A stretch of DNA of 55,147 nucleotides from Burkholderiales bacterium (GCA_017880805.1 JADGRP010000130.1:1-55147); one strand, 5' to 3'; counted from the first letter of the stretch, positions 38,838-48,906 are shown. The notes: generated from the letters alone by a model not told the origin. Translations and numbers: made by a program.

Positions 38838-40479
38838 AGACACGCTCCTTGAAGGGTTCGATGCCCAGACGGCGGACGGTATCGATGAACCGCTCGTCCT
38901 CGTGCCGTTTTTCCACATAAACGTCGATCAGGCGGGAGACGACGTTCGGCATTTCCTGCGCCGCGAACGACGGCCCTATCACCTTGCCCAAGGACGCGGC
39001 CGCACCCTGATCGCCGCCGATCGAGACCTGATACCACTCCTCGCCGTTCTTATCGACGCCAAGCACGCCGATGTTGCCGACGTGATGGTGGCCGCAGGCG
39101 TTCATGCAGCCGGAGATGTTGAGATTGAGCTCGCCGATGTCATAGAGATAGTCGAGGTCGTCGAAGCGGCGCTGAATTGCATCCGCGATCGGGATCGACT
39201 TGGCGTTGGCCAGCGAGCAGAAGTCGCCACCGGGACAGCAGATGATGTCGGTCAGGAGGCCGATGTTCGGCGTGGCGAATCCCAGTCCCTTGAGCTCGCT
39301 CCAGAGGGCCAGGAGCTCCTTCTGCCTGACGTCGCTGAAAATGAGGTTCTGCTCGTGTGAGACGCGCAGCTCGCCGAAGCTATAGGCATCGGCCAGGTCG
39401 GCAACCGCGTCCATCTGATCGGACGTCGCGTCGCCGGGTGGCACGCCTGTCTTTTTGAGCGAAAGCGTCACGACGGCGTAGCCGGGAACCTTGTGCCGGA
39501 AGACGTTGCGCTTGACCCAGTTGGCGAAGCCACGGTTGTCCGCGGCCGCAGAACGGAATCCGGCGTCGTCCCCGGAAAAGGTCTCGTATGGGGGGGGGAG
39601 GAAATGCGATGCTATCCGCTCTATTTCCTCATCGGGGACCGTCGCGGGACCGCCTTGCAACCGTTTCCATTCAGTCTCGACGTGCTGCGCAAACACCGGC
39701 AGCGTCATCTCCTTGACGAGAATCTTGATGCGCGCCTTGTACATGTTGTCGCGGCGGCCGAAGCGGTTGTAAATGCGCAGGATCGCGTCGAAGTAGTTGA
39801 GGATCTCTCGCCGGGGCAGGAACTCGCGAATCACGTGTCCGATGACCGGCGTGCGTCCCAAGCCGCCGCCAACCAGGACGCGGAACCCGACTTCGCCGGT
39901 CTCGTCGCGCACCGCATGTATGCCGATGTCGTGCACCAACGTGGCGGCACGATCGATCGTCGAACCGCTCACCGCGATTTTGAACTTGCGCGGAAGATAG
40001 GCAAATTCGGGATGGAACGTCGACCATTGACGGAACAACTCGGCGTAGACGCGGGGATCGACGATCTCATCCCCGGCGACACCCGCAAAATGGTCGGCCG
40101 TAATGTTGCGCACGCAATTCCCACTGGTCTGAATGGCGTGCATTTCGACGCTCGCCAACTCAGCGAGGATGTCCGGAGCATCCTCGAGTCGGGGCCAGTT
40201 GAACTGGATGTTCTGGCGTGTGGTGAAGTGGCCATAGCCTCTGTCATACTTGCGACCGATGAGCGCCAGCTTGCGCAATTGCGTCGTCGAAAGCAGTCCG
40301 TAGGGGATCGCGACGCGTAACATCGGCGCGTACCGTTGGATGTACAAGCCGTTTTGCAGACGCAGCGGCCGAAACTCATCCTCGGACAGCTCGCCGGCAA
40401 GGAACCGCCCCGTCTGGTCGCGAAACTGAGCGACCCGTTCGTCGACAAAGCGCTGATCGATGTGGTCGTACCGGTACAC
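38821..40479 (-). CDS. cysI: Sulfite/nitrite reductase haemoprotein beta-component-like
   Basis: RYAPMLRVAIPYG; GHFTTRQNIQFNW; TSGNCVRNIT; CCPGGDFCSLANAKS...LNISGCMNACGHHHVGNIG (4Fe-4S/siroheme motif). Confidence 0.95.
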   Translation of the reverse strand: MYRYDHIDQRFVDERVAQFRDQTGRFLAGELSEDEFRPLRLQNGLYIQRYAPMLRVAIPYGLLSTTQLRKLALIGRKYDRGYGHFTTRQNIQFNWPRLEDAPDILAELASVEMHAIQTSGNCVRNITADHFAGVAGDEIVDPRVYAELFRQWSTFHPEFAYLPRKFKIAVSGSTIDRAATLVHDIGIHAVRDETGEVGFRVLVGGGLGRTPVIGHVIREFLPRREILNYFDAILRIYNRFGRRDNMYKARIKILVKEMTLPVFAQHVETEWKRLQGGPATVPDEEIERIASHFLPPPYETFSGDDAGFRSAAADNRGFANWVKRNVFRHKVPGYAVVTLSLKKTGVPPGDATSDQMDAVADLADAYSFGELRVSHEQNLIFSDVRQKELLALWSELKGLGFATPNIGLLTDIICCPGGDFCSLANAKSIPIADAIQRRFDDLDYLYDIGELNLNISGCMNACGHHHVGNIGVLGVDKNGEEWYQVSIGGDQGAAASLGKVIGPSFAAQEMPNVVSRLIDVYVEKRHEDERFIDTVRRLGIEPFKERVYASAH

Positions 40480-40542
40480 GTCGCCCGCTCGCTAAAACCC
40501 TATGATTTGGAATACTATCCAGAGACGCTTAGGCCGCAAAGG

Positions 40543-40560
40543 AATAAATAGCGCTTTATT
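40543..40560. repeat. Inverted repeat AATAAA-N6-TTTATT between divergent cysI and cbiX
   Basis: Read directly in the intergenic region. Confidence 0.6.
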
Positions 40561-40625
40561 GAGAAGTATTTGGAATATAGACTCGTCCTCAAACTAGGTG
40601 ACTTTTCCGGAGCGGGGCTATCCCG

Positions 40626-41027
40626 ATGCGCCAGGGACTGATCTTGCTTGCGCACGGCGCCCGCGACCCGGGCTGGCGCGAGCCCTTCGAGGAGCTCGCA
40701 GAGCGCATCCGCGCGCAGCGGCCCGAGCTCGGTCTCAGGCTCGCATTTCTGGAACTGATGGCGCCCGATCTCCTGACGGCAGGCGAAGAGTTGGTAGCCG
40801 GCGGTTGCGACGCGCTGCGGGTCGTTCCGATCTTTCTCGGCCAGGGCGGCCATGTGCGCGACGACGTGCCGCTGCTCGTCGATGCGCTGCGAAAGCGCTA
40901 CTCAGGTGTCGCTGTCACTCAAAGTAGTGCTGCGGGGGAGGATGGTGGCGTACTCGATGCGCTAGCGTCCTTTTGCGTTCGCGCACTGGATGAGCATGGC
41001 AGCGATTCGTCAGTATCTTCGACTTGA
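40626..41027 (+). CDS. CbiX-type sirohydrochlorin ferrochelatase
   Basis: GLILLAHGARDPGWREPFEEL...LAFLELMAPDL...VVPIFLGQGGHVRDDVPLLV. Confidence 0.92.
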   Translation: MRQGLILLAHGARDPGWREPFEELAERIRAQRPELGLRLAFLELMAPDLLTAGEELVAGGCDALRVVPIFLGQGGHVRDDVPLLVDALRKRYSGVAVTQSSAAGEDGGVLDALASFCVRALDEHGSDSSVSST

Positions 41028-41210
41028 CATAATATAAATTATGCGCAATACGATAGGCGTCGAAGTTTACTGAGATTTTACGGTAATAAAGCCTCGTAAC
41101 AACCTGATCCATTGGCTCTTCGCGACCGAACTCTCCATGCTTCCTGAAATGCGGGCTGGCGTGGATCTCACGTTAGTACGTTGACGGAACCGGACAAGCG
41201 TCCGCCCCCA

Positions 41211-42746
41211 TCACTGCGAGAAATCGAACGCACCCGTGAGATCGCCCATTTGCGCGCGTGCGCCCAGCAAGGGCTCCAGCGCGAAGCGGCGCGTGATGAA
41301 TTTGAGGATCGACGTCGTATCGTATTGCGTATGGTCGACGTAATGCCGTCTGGCATACGGCGAAATGATGAGCGTCGGGATGCGCGGCCCCGGGCCCCAA
41401 CGATCGCCTGCGGGCGGCCTCACGTGGTCCCAGAATCCGCCATTCTCATCGTAGGTGACGATGATCGCCGTCGAGGACCAAAGCGGGCTCGCCTTGATCC
41501 TGGCGACCAGCTCTGCGATATGAATGTCTCCCGACAGCACGTCGGTGTAGCCCGGGTGCTCGTTGAGGATGCCCTGTGGCTTGTAGAGCGCGACCTGCGG
41601 TAGTTCGCCGCGGTCGATGCCTGCGACGAGATCGGTGTAATCCTTGATGTGGGCGATGCGGTCCGCGGTGCCGGGCGCGAAGCGTGCGAAATAGTTGAAT
41701 GGCTGGTGGTGCGCCACGAAATACGGCGCACCGTTCGCGTTGGTGTAGATAACCTTTCGCGGTGCCGCGGAATCCTGCATACCGTCCTGCAACGCCAGAT
41801 TCCATGCGCCGCCGTACCAAGCCCACGAAATGCCTTTGGCTGAAAGCGTGTCGCCAATGGTTTTCGCGGTTTGCGGCGGGAGCGGATGTTTCGAGACATC
41901 GGCGAGCCGCGGATCGCCTCCCTTTGCCGGCGGGATCCGCGAGGGCTGATACGGCGGCTGCGTGGTGTTGACCGACCACCCATCGGGCGTGACATCGCCA
42001 TCGAGCGCGAATACTGGTGCTCCATCGATGGCCGAGCCCGGCGATTCGGGCTTGCGCTTCAGAAATGGCCCATCGAGCTGTGCGCGCAGATTCGCCGCAG
42101 CATCGCGATCTACCGGCGTGCACGCGCAGATGAGCCAGAAGTGGTTCAGATACGAGCCACCGAACGCGCCAGTGAAAAAATTGTCGGCCAGGGTGTATTC
42201 CTGTGCCCACTTCCACAAGGGAAGCTGCGAGCCGTCGTAATATCCCATGGTGAGCCCGCCGGCGTCGGATGCGGCGACATAGCGATCGAGCCGGCCACCA
42301 TCGATCTGTTCCTGGTTCTGATAGAACTTGTGCACCAGGTCGCGCGTTGCCACCGACAGCGGGAGGTTAACTGGCGGAGCGTCGATCCGGAATGGCCGAT
42401 TCGGAAGGTCTCTCGGAAAGGCCGGATCCGGATCCTTTCCTTTCCACACCGGCGGCAAATGGGACAGCGGTTTGCCGTCGTTGTCGACCTGCGTGTACTG
42501 CACCGGCGTGGCATTGGCGAGCCCATTCGCGCCAGGAAACAGTCCGTACAGGTTGTCGAAGCTCCGATTCTCGGCGTAGATCACGACGATGTGCTGGATC
42601 TTTTCGATGTCCGATGAGAATGTTCGGGGTATTTGCTGCACGCAACTCGCAAGCCCGGCCGCGAGCACCCCAATGCAACCTATCTTTCCAGCACTGCCAA
42701 TCTTCACTCGGGGCGCCCCACGCGGCCGGGGAGCGGCGGTTGCCAC
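41211..42746 (-). CDS. Alkaline phosphatase-superfamily acid phosphatase/phospholipase C (AcpA-like)
   Basis: IEKIQHIVVIYAENRSFDNLYGLFPGANG; TYDENGGFWDHV; TLIISPYAR. N-terminal leader with Cys. Confidence 0.92.
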   Translation of the reverse strand: MATAAPRPRGAPRVKIGSAGKIGCIGVLAAGLASCVQQIPRTFSSDIEKIQHIVVIYAENRSFDNLYGLFPGANGLANATPVQYTQVDNDGKPLSHLPPVWKGKDPDPAFPRDLPNRPFRIDAPPVNLPLSVATRDLVHKFYQNQEQIDGGRLDRYVAASDAGGLTMGYYDGSQLPLWKWAQEYTLADNFFTGAFGGSYLNHFWLICACTPVDRDAAANLRAQLDGPFLKRKPESPGSAIDGAPVFALDGDVTPDGWSVNTTQPPYQPSRIPPAKGGDPRLADVSKHPLPPQTAKTIGDTLSAKGISWAWYGGAWNLALQDGMQDSAAPRKVIYTNANGAPYFVAHHQPFNYFARFAPGTADRIAHIKDYTDLVAGIDRGELPQVALYKPQGILNEHPGYTDVLSGDIHIAELVARIKASPLWSSTAIIVTYDENGGFWDHVRPPAGDRWGPGPRIPTLIISPYARRHYVDHTQYDTTSILKFITRRFALEPLLGARAQMGDLTGAFDFSQ

Positions 42747-43096
42747 AACTCGACCTTGTTGCCGTCGGGATCGAGAAACCAGCCAAAGCGGCCGTATTCA
42801 TGCTCCTCGATTTCGCCGACCACCTGCCCTCCTCCCAGATGCACCTGACCCAACGCTCCATCGAGATCGTCCACGATCAGATTGAACATGAACCGATGGT
42901 CCGACGGCGAAAAATAGTCGGTATTGGCAGGAAACGGGCTCCACACCGTAAAACTGTTTGCCGGCATGGACTGCGGCATGAACTCGATCGAGTTCTTGCC
43001 GTCGCCCACGCCCAGCCACTGCGAATACCACGCAAGCAATTTCACGGGGTCGCGCGATTTGAAAAACAGCCCTCCCAGACCGAGCACTTTTGCCAT
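42704..43096 (-). CDS. Glyoxalase/VOC-family protein
   Basis: GLGGLFFKSRDPVKLLAWYSQWLG...FNLIVDDLDGALGQV...YGRFGWFLDPDGNKVELWQPP. Confidence 0.92.
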   Translation of the reverse strand: MAKVLGLGGLFFKSRDPVKLLAWYSQWLGVGDGKNSIEFMPQSMPANSFTVWSPFPANTDYFSPSDHRFMFNLIVDDLDGALGQVHLGGGQVVGEIEEHEYGRFGWFLDPDGNKVELWQPPLPGRVGRPE

Positions 43097-43104
43097 CGCT
43101 GCCT

Positions 43105-44790
43105 CTATCCCAGTTTGACTTCGGTGCGGACCGTGCCCGCACGGTCATGCCGTGCCGTCAACGTGACACCATCTCCCGCACGGCCGCGCACTACCCATTC
43201 GATCTTCGCACGATCGTCGGTCACGTGGTAGTCCGGCCAGAACGAAATGCCGGTGTGTTTGTACGCCTTGCCTTCGAGCTGGCCGATATCTTCCCGCCGC
43301 TTGCCACTGATCAATTCGGCACCTGGCGGAAGCAAGATTTCCGCGATGACGCCACGAACGACCTTTCGCTCGAGTGCCCGCTTGCTGACGTAGCTCGGCA
43401 GCCATCCGGTATTCTGGACGACTAGCCTTACCAGCCAAGTGTCCGTACCTGCGGCTTCCACCTCCGCGGTGAGCAACTCGAGCTTCGGCGACAGCAGCGC
43501 CTGCCACACCAGCCACTTCGGAAACTTGGCGACTTCGCGCTCGAGAAATTGCAGGGGCGGATTGCCGAAAGCGTGGAAGCGATCCCATCCGCCGATCTCC
43601 ACTGCGCCCAGGTCCGGGTGGTCGAAGGCTTTCCAATCGACGTGCGCCGCACCGCCCAGCTTCGCTTCGTTCCAGCGAAAAATCTTCAGGTCGTCGTCGA
43701 TGGGATGATCGCGAAACCAGTCGATATAGAGGTATTTTTCGATGCCCGCCTCGCGCATCGGGCTCCAGATTTCCACCACCCAGCTGAACATGCCCAGATG
43801 ATCGTAAATCCAGTCGAAGGCGCCGCCGATGACCTGTTTCGGATGGTAGCGAAACTCGTGATAGACGGAGATGTTCGGATAACCGGTGATCTCGGTCCCT
43901 TTGGCGCCGACCTTCTGAAAATGCCAGAGGTCCTCGGCGTGCATTTCGGTATCGGGAAGATGATCGAACGGACGGAGCAGCACGCCGGCCCAGGTGTGAA
44001 ACGCGACGCCGCCTGAGATGTTCGGATGCTTGCTGATGAATTCGGCGACCGCGCGGACCTCGGGCTCGGAAGTAGGAAACGGCCCGGCACCCAACTGCTC
44101 ATGTTCCTGCCGCCAATTGCCCGGAAAATTTCTATTTAAGTCAAGTCCTTGAACGCTTTTTTTAATCTTTAAGGTGAAACCATCATAGCCCTCGAATCGC
44201 CCCTCCGGCAGGATCCGAAAGTACGTTCCGCCAACCTCTGCCGGGTCCCGCCGCACCATCAGGCGCGGCTCATCCGGGTGCGGTTTCCAAAGCCCGTTCG
44301 CGTCCGCGATTCGCATCTGCAGGATGCGGCCGTCGCCGTCGACGTCCTCGACTGTCAGGCCTTCGATGGGCTCCTCGTCGTGCGGGTAGGCGCGCGTGCT
44401 GGAGCGCACCCATTTTGGCCGATCGGCCAGCGCCCATTCCGCGCCGTCGGGATTGATGCGCGGACAGATGTAGAACACGCGTGTGTCCAGCGCCCGCGTG
44501 ATGTCGGCATCCCTGCCGTACTGGGTTACGAGTTGATTCAGAAAGTACAGGTTGGCGACCGACGCCGCGACCTCGGTCGAATGAATGTTGCCGTCGACCC
44601 AGAATGCAGGCTTGTCGATTGCATCGCCGGTCGCTCGATTGGTGACACTGACCAGCCAGATATCCCGGCCTTCATGGCTCTTGCCTATCGATTCGAGCGA
44701 TACCAGGTCTGGATGCTCGGCGGCGAACGCATGAACGATCTCGGTCAGTTCAGCGTAACGGGCAAAACGGTCAAAGCGAATGGCGGGCAT
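43105..44790 (-). CDS. M14-family zinc carboxypeptidase
   Basis: SLESIGKSHEGRDIWLVSVTN...WVDGNIHSTEVAASVANLYFLNQLV...ICPRINPDGAE...LDLNRNFPGNW. Confidence 0.93.
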   Translation of the reverse strand: MPAIRFDRFARYAELTEIVHAFAAEHPDLVSLESIGKSHEGRDIWLVSVTNRATGDAIDKPAFWVDGNIHSTEVAASVANLYFLNQLVTQYGRDADITRALDTRVFYICPRINPDGAEWALADRPKWVRSSTRAYPHDEEPIEGLTVEDVDGDGRILQMRIADANGLWKPHPDEPRLMVRRDPAEVGGTYFRILPEGRFEGYDGFTLKIKKSVQGLDLNRNFPGNWRQEHEQLGAGPFPTSEPEVRAVAEFISKHPNISGGVAFHTWAGVLLRPFDHLPDTEMHAEDLWHFQKVGAKGTEITGYPNISVYHEFRYHPKQVIGGAFDWIYDHLGMFSWVVEIWSPMREAGIEKYLYIDWFRDHPIDDDLKIFRWNEAKLGGAAHVDWKAFDHPDLGAVEIGGWDRFHAFGNPPLQFLEREVAKFPKWLVWQALLSPKLELLTAEVEAAGTDTWLVRLVVQNTGWLPSYVSKRALERKVVRGVIAEILLPPGAELISGKRREDIGQLEGKAYKHTGISFWPDYHVTDDRAKIEWVVRGRAGDGVTLTARHDRAGTVRTEVKLG

Positions 44791-44969
44791 CGGTTGGCGG
44801 GGTCGCAAATAAAGCGCGAAGTGTGGCGGGCTTGGCCGCCGCGAGTCAACCACCAAGCCCGGGCGAGTGCGGGCGCGCTCGTGCACGTCCCGCGGCGCTT
44901 GGAAACCAGGCGTCACGCCGCGGCTCCGGCGATGAAGCCGCGTCCCGTGGCGGCTGCTGAATCAGCCGG

Positions 44970-45746
44970 TCAAATGCCGGCGTACCACTCGTAACCCTGG
45001 TCCTCCCAGTAACCCCCTTTGCCCCCGGCGATCTTGTCGAAGCTGTCGACGAGCTCGATGCGCATCACGTACTTGGCATGCTTGTATCCGAGCTGGCGCT
45101 CGACTCTGAGGCGAATCGGCGCGCCATTGGGGATCGGCAGCGCTTTGTCGTTGAGCTCATAGGCAAGAATGGTTTGCAGATGATAAGCATCGTCCATGTC
45201 GATGCTCTCATAGTACGGACTGGTGCCGTCGCGCTCCATCGGATCGGCGCAATGAAACACGACGTAGCGTGCCGCCGCGGTCGGCAGCACCGTTTCCAGC
45301 AGCGCAGTCAGCGGCACTCCTTTCCATTTCCCGATCGCGCTCCAGCCTTCGACGCAATCGTGGCGCGTGATCTGAGTTCGGCTTGGCATTGCGCGCAATT
45401 GATCGAGTGAAAATGTGGCCGGCTTTTCGAGCAGGCCACCGACTTGCAGCCGGTACGCCGCGAAACCGCTTGCCGCGAGCGCCTTGTATTGCGGACTGTT
45501 GGGCATCCGGGTTCCGTTGCTGCGAAATTCAGGTGACCGCTCGGATTCCGGAAACTCCTGCGCCATGGATTTGCGCGGCAATACGGCGCGCTGTGCCTCG
45601 CGGGTAAGGATCTCGGTGTTGCTCAAAAGTTTCGGGAACCATTCCGTTCGCGACAACTTGTCGCAGCCCGCGACGAGAACCGCGCCGGCGCCGGCAAGCG
45701 CGCGAAAGAACAGCCGCCGGCGCGGATAGGACCTATCGGGATTCAT
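44970..45746 (-). CDS. Sulfite-oxidase-like molybdopterin protein with Tat-like signal and lipobox
   Basis: RRRLFFRALAGAGAVLVAGCDK; TRHDCVEGWSAIGKWKGVPL; HCADPME; IRLRVERQLGYKHAKYVMRIEL. Confidence 0.9.
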   Translation of the reverse strand: MNPDRSYPRRRLFFRALAGAGAVLVAGCDKLSRTEWFPKLLSNTEILTREAQRAVLPRKSMAQEFPESERSPEFRSNGTRMPNSPQYKALAASGFAAYRLQVGGLLEKPATFSLDQLRAMPSRTQITRHDCVEGWSAIGKWKGVPLTALLETVLPTAAARYVVFHCADPMERDGTSPYYESIDMDDAYHLQTILAYELNDKALPIPNGAPIRLRVERQLGYKHAKYVMRIELVDSFDKIAGGKGGYWEDQGYEWYAGI

Positions 45747-46587
45747 TGCTCACCTCCGCGTCGACCCTGTAGCGGCCGGTAATCATCGAGCGCAAATTGT
45801 TCCACAAGCCGGTAATGATCACTTCGAAGACGTGAATCAGCACGAACGCGACCAACAGCCACGCAACGATGAAATGAATCGTTCGCGCCGACTGGCGCCC
45901 GCCGAAAATATCGACCCAGCCCGGCCACAGCGTATCGAAGCCTGGAGACATCGCGAGGCCCATCAGAATCACCAAGGGCAGCAGCACGAAGATCACGATC
46001 AGGTAGGCCAGTTTCTGCAACACGTTGTAGCGCTTCGACGCCTCACCCGAAGGGTGTCGAAAATGCAGATGATCGACGATCGACTGACGGATCGAGCGCA
46101 GATCCACTCCGGTCGGCGCGAGATCGCGGGTAAGGTGCCGGCTGACGACCGAGTAGGCAATATAACAAAGGCCGTTGATCACGAAGATCCAGGCAAAAAA
46201 CAGGTGCCATTGCCGAGCCATCGCCAGCCAGCGGCCGCCCGGAATGGTCAGCCACGAAGGAAACGCACGGTCCATAAGCTCGCCATCCGAGCCCCTGGAT
46301 GCGCCCAACAAGCCGGTCGTGACGAACTGGCGACCGAAGATCCGGGTCACGCCGGTCACCTTGTCGTTGGCGTCAGTCGTGGATCCGATTTCGAGAATGG
46401 GCGCACGGCCAGTGTACGACGACTTGCCCCAGTACAAGGTCGGATGGGCACTGAAGATATTGAGCCCGCTCATCAAGAGAATCGTCAGCGCGATGACATT
46501 GATCCAATGCATGACGCGAACGGCCAGCGTGTGGCGATAGTAAAGGGTGTTGGCTGCCGCGCGCTCACTTTTACTGCTTTGCTCCAT
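45733..46587 (-). CDS. Cytochrome b561-type membrane haem protein
   Basis: YRHTLAVRVMHWINVIALTILLMSGLNIF; WHLFFAWIFVINGLCYIAYS; RTIHFIVAWLLVAFVLIHVFEVIITG. Confidence 0.92.
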   Translation of the reverse strand: MEQSSKSERAAANTLYYRHTLAVRVMHWINVIALTILLMSGLNIFSAHPTLYWGKSSYTGRAPILEIGSTTDANDKVTGVTRIFGRQFVTTGLLGASRGSDGELMDRAFPSWLTIPGGRWLAMARQWHLFFAWIFVINGLCYIAYSVVSRHLTRDLAPTGVDLRSIRQSIVDHLHFRHPSGEASKRYNVLQKLAYLIVIFVLLPLVILMGLAMSPGFDTLWPGWVDIFGGRQSARTIHFIVAWLLVAFVLIHVFEVIITGLWNNLRSMITGRYRVDAEVSNESR

Positions 46588-46706
46588 GAGCTTCTCCCTC
46601 CTTCGATCTGAAAAGCAACGCGTGGGGCGGTGCCACGACTAGTGTATCTCCCCAAGCTGCACCCATCCAGACGCCGGGCCGCGACCGCCCATCTGGCACT
46701 GGACCT

Positions 46707-47351
46707 TCAGGCGCGCAGCCGCCTGGGGCCGCTCACGAATGCATTGTCGCGTTCGAAGAAGCGTAGCTTACGGTCGACCTCGCGGGTGATCCCGATTCGC
46801 ACGCTTTCGCCGACTGCTCCCGGGCGCCGGCGCGATGCGCCAAGCCACAACGGGCCCGGAGCACAAAGGTCAGCGCCGTCGAAACGCCGATCGACGTCCA
46901 TCGCCATCGCGAGGCGGCCGGGGCCGCGGGCGAGGTCGAGCAGGCGATGCGTTCCGCGATGGCGTTGCATCGACTCCAGTCCCGCCACCGGCTCTAGCGC
47001 ACGCAGCAGGACTCCCGCTCCGACCCCAGGCGATTCGCCGCTGACGTTGATGGCGAACCAGCAGCCATAGACGAAATAGACGTAGGCGTGTCCACGCTCC
47101 AGAAACAGCGAGCTGTTGCGCGGCGTGCGGCCGCGGAACGCATGCGCCGCCGCGTCGCCGACAACGTAAGCCTCGGTCTCGACGATGCGGCCGGCGATGC
47201 GTTCGCGGCGATGATCGTGGACAAGTATCTTGCCGATAAGGTAGCGTGCCAGCGTGGCTGTATCTTGCGGCAACTCGGCCCGGCGCAACCGTCGAACGGG
47301 CCCGATGCAGGAGGCTGCGTGTTCGGTTTTCGCCGTCGAAGCGTTGCCCAC
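46707..47351 (-). CDS. DNA-3-methyladenine glycosylase (AAG/MPG type)
   Basis: LARYLIGKILVH; GRIVETEAYVVGDAAAHAFRGRTPRNSSLFLERGHAYVYFVYGCWFAINV; GPGRLAMAM. Confidence 0.94.
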   Translation of the reverse strand: MGNASTAKTEHAASCIGPVRRLRRAELPQDTATLARYLIGKILVHDHRRERIAGRIVETEAYVVGDAAAHAFRGRTPRNSSLFLERGHAYVYFVYGCWFAINVSGESPGVGAGVLLRALEPVAGLESMQRHRGTHRLLDLARGPGRLAMAMDVDRRFDGADLCAPGPLWLGASRRRPGAVGESVRIGITREVDRKLRFFERDNAFVSGPRRLRA

Positions 47352-47551
47352 TTTCCCTGCCGCTCACTCAGTATCGTTCGATCATCGCACCCGTCGACGA
47401 AACGCGCCGATCACGGTGCTGGACACGACGTCGCTGCTGCACGAATCCTATCTTCGCCTGGTGCACCTCAGAACCCTGAGCGTCCGCCGCGTCGATCGTC
47501 GGGCGGGGGCAGGCTGCGGACGGTGACGCGGTCGTTGTCTGCCAGCCGGCC

Positions 47552-48721
47552 TCAGCTGATTGCGCTGAGCGGCATGATCGCGCCGACGCGGGTCCCGCGA
47601 CCGTGCGTCCCGGGCGCGACCGAAAGCTGACCGCCGAATTGCAGCAGCCGTTCGCGCATGCCCAGAATGCCATGCGACGATGGATGTTGCAGCCGTTCCG
47701 GCGCAACACCCGTCCCATCGTCTTCGATGTGGAGGACTATCTCTTTGGCCGTCATGCCAAGAGAAACCCGGACGCTCGACGCGTGCGCATGCTTGGCGGC
47801 ATTCGTCAGCGATTCCTGCGTAATGCGAAATAACGTCAGCGCCGCCTCGGCGTGCAGCGGCGGCAGCGCCGAAGGGATGTCAAGCTCCACCGGTATGTTG
47901 CTATTCTTGCTCCAGTCCTCGACGTGATTCCTGAGCGCGACGGCGAGTCCGAAGCTGTCGAGAAGCACCGGCCGCAGGCTGGCGACGATGCGGCGTTGCG
48001 CGCCCACCGTCGCCTGAAGCAAATCGATGACCTCCTGCTGTTCGGCCACCAGCTCCGGCGCAACCACCTCCAATTGCTCCTTCAGGCGTCCGAGCCGCAT
48101 GGCGAGCACGGTAAGCAGCGAGCCCATGTCGTCATGCAGTTCGCCGGCAAGCTTGGTGCGCTCGGCTTCCGCGACCTGGAACAGATGATGCGATAGTTCG
48201 GTCAGCTCGACCGTGCGGGCGATGACGTTTTCGGCGAGCTGGTCGTGCGCTTCGCGTAGCGCTTCCTCCGCGTGTTTGCGCGCGCTGATATCGACGAGCA
48301 CGTTGACCGCGCCGAGCAGGTTTCCCTCGTCGTCGATGAACGGGTTGGCATGGGCGAGCGTCGTTGCCCGCACTCCGTCGGGGCGCTCGACGATGATCTC
48401 CTGCCCGTTGTATTCCTTGCGCTCGCGCAGCGCGAGCGCCATCCAGCATTGATCGTGGGCGATGCGTGTTCCGTCCTTGGCAAATAACTTGAACGAGCCG
48501 CAAAACCGATCGCTCGAATCGTTCAGCGCAGGCGTGCGTCCCCAAAGCGCGACCGCATGCTGGTTGAAGTAAGTGATAAGTCCATCGGCGTCGCATGTAT
48601 ATGCGCCTGCGGGGAGCACTTCGAGCAGACGGTGAAGTTCGGAACCGTCGCGGCTCACAGCTTTTGGTGTCGGTTGCCGCGCGCTTTCGTCTGTCGTTTG
48701 TGTCGCTGTCCTCGTTTGCAT
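47552..48721 (-). CDS. PAS-containing sensor histidine kinase (NarL-type HisKA_3)
   Basis: PAS region LLEVLPAGAYTCDADGLITYFNQHAVALWG; ELHDDMGSLLTVLAMRLG; HATPase LTNAAKHAHASSVRV...DDGTGV...GILGMRERL. Confidence 0.93.
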   Translation of the reverse strand: MQTRTATQTTDESARQPTPKAVSRDGSELHRLLEVLPAGAYTCDADGLITYFNQHAVALWGRTPALNDSSDRFCGSFKLFAKDGTRIAHDQCWMALALRERKEYNGQEIIVERPDGVRATTLAHANPFIDDEGNLLGAVNVLVDISARKHAEEALREAHDQLAENVIARTVELTELSHHLFQVAEAERTKLAGELHDDMGSLLTVLAMRLGRLKEQLEVVAPELVAEQQEVIDLLQATVGAQRRIVASLRPVLLDSFGLAVALRNHVEDWSKNSNIPVELDIPSALPPLHAEAALTLFRITQESLTNAAKHAHASSVRVSLGMTAKEIVLHIEDDGTGVAPERLQHPSSHGILGMRERLLQFGGQLSVAPGTHGRGTRVGAIMPLSAIS

Positions 48722-48906
48722 TCCATATCCCTTTCGACCCGCTGACTTCGATTCTACGACGTTTCTGCGGGGCAATTGCGAGGAGGCACCGCTTTCGGAA
48801 CAGCCGTCGGTCTTGCGGGCGAATGTTGTAAGTCTGTCTCCGATACGACCTCCCTGTCTCGCCTACAGCATCTGGGTCGAAACACCTGACAGACCTGCGT
48901 CGTGTA

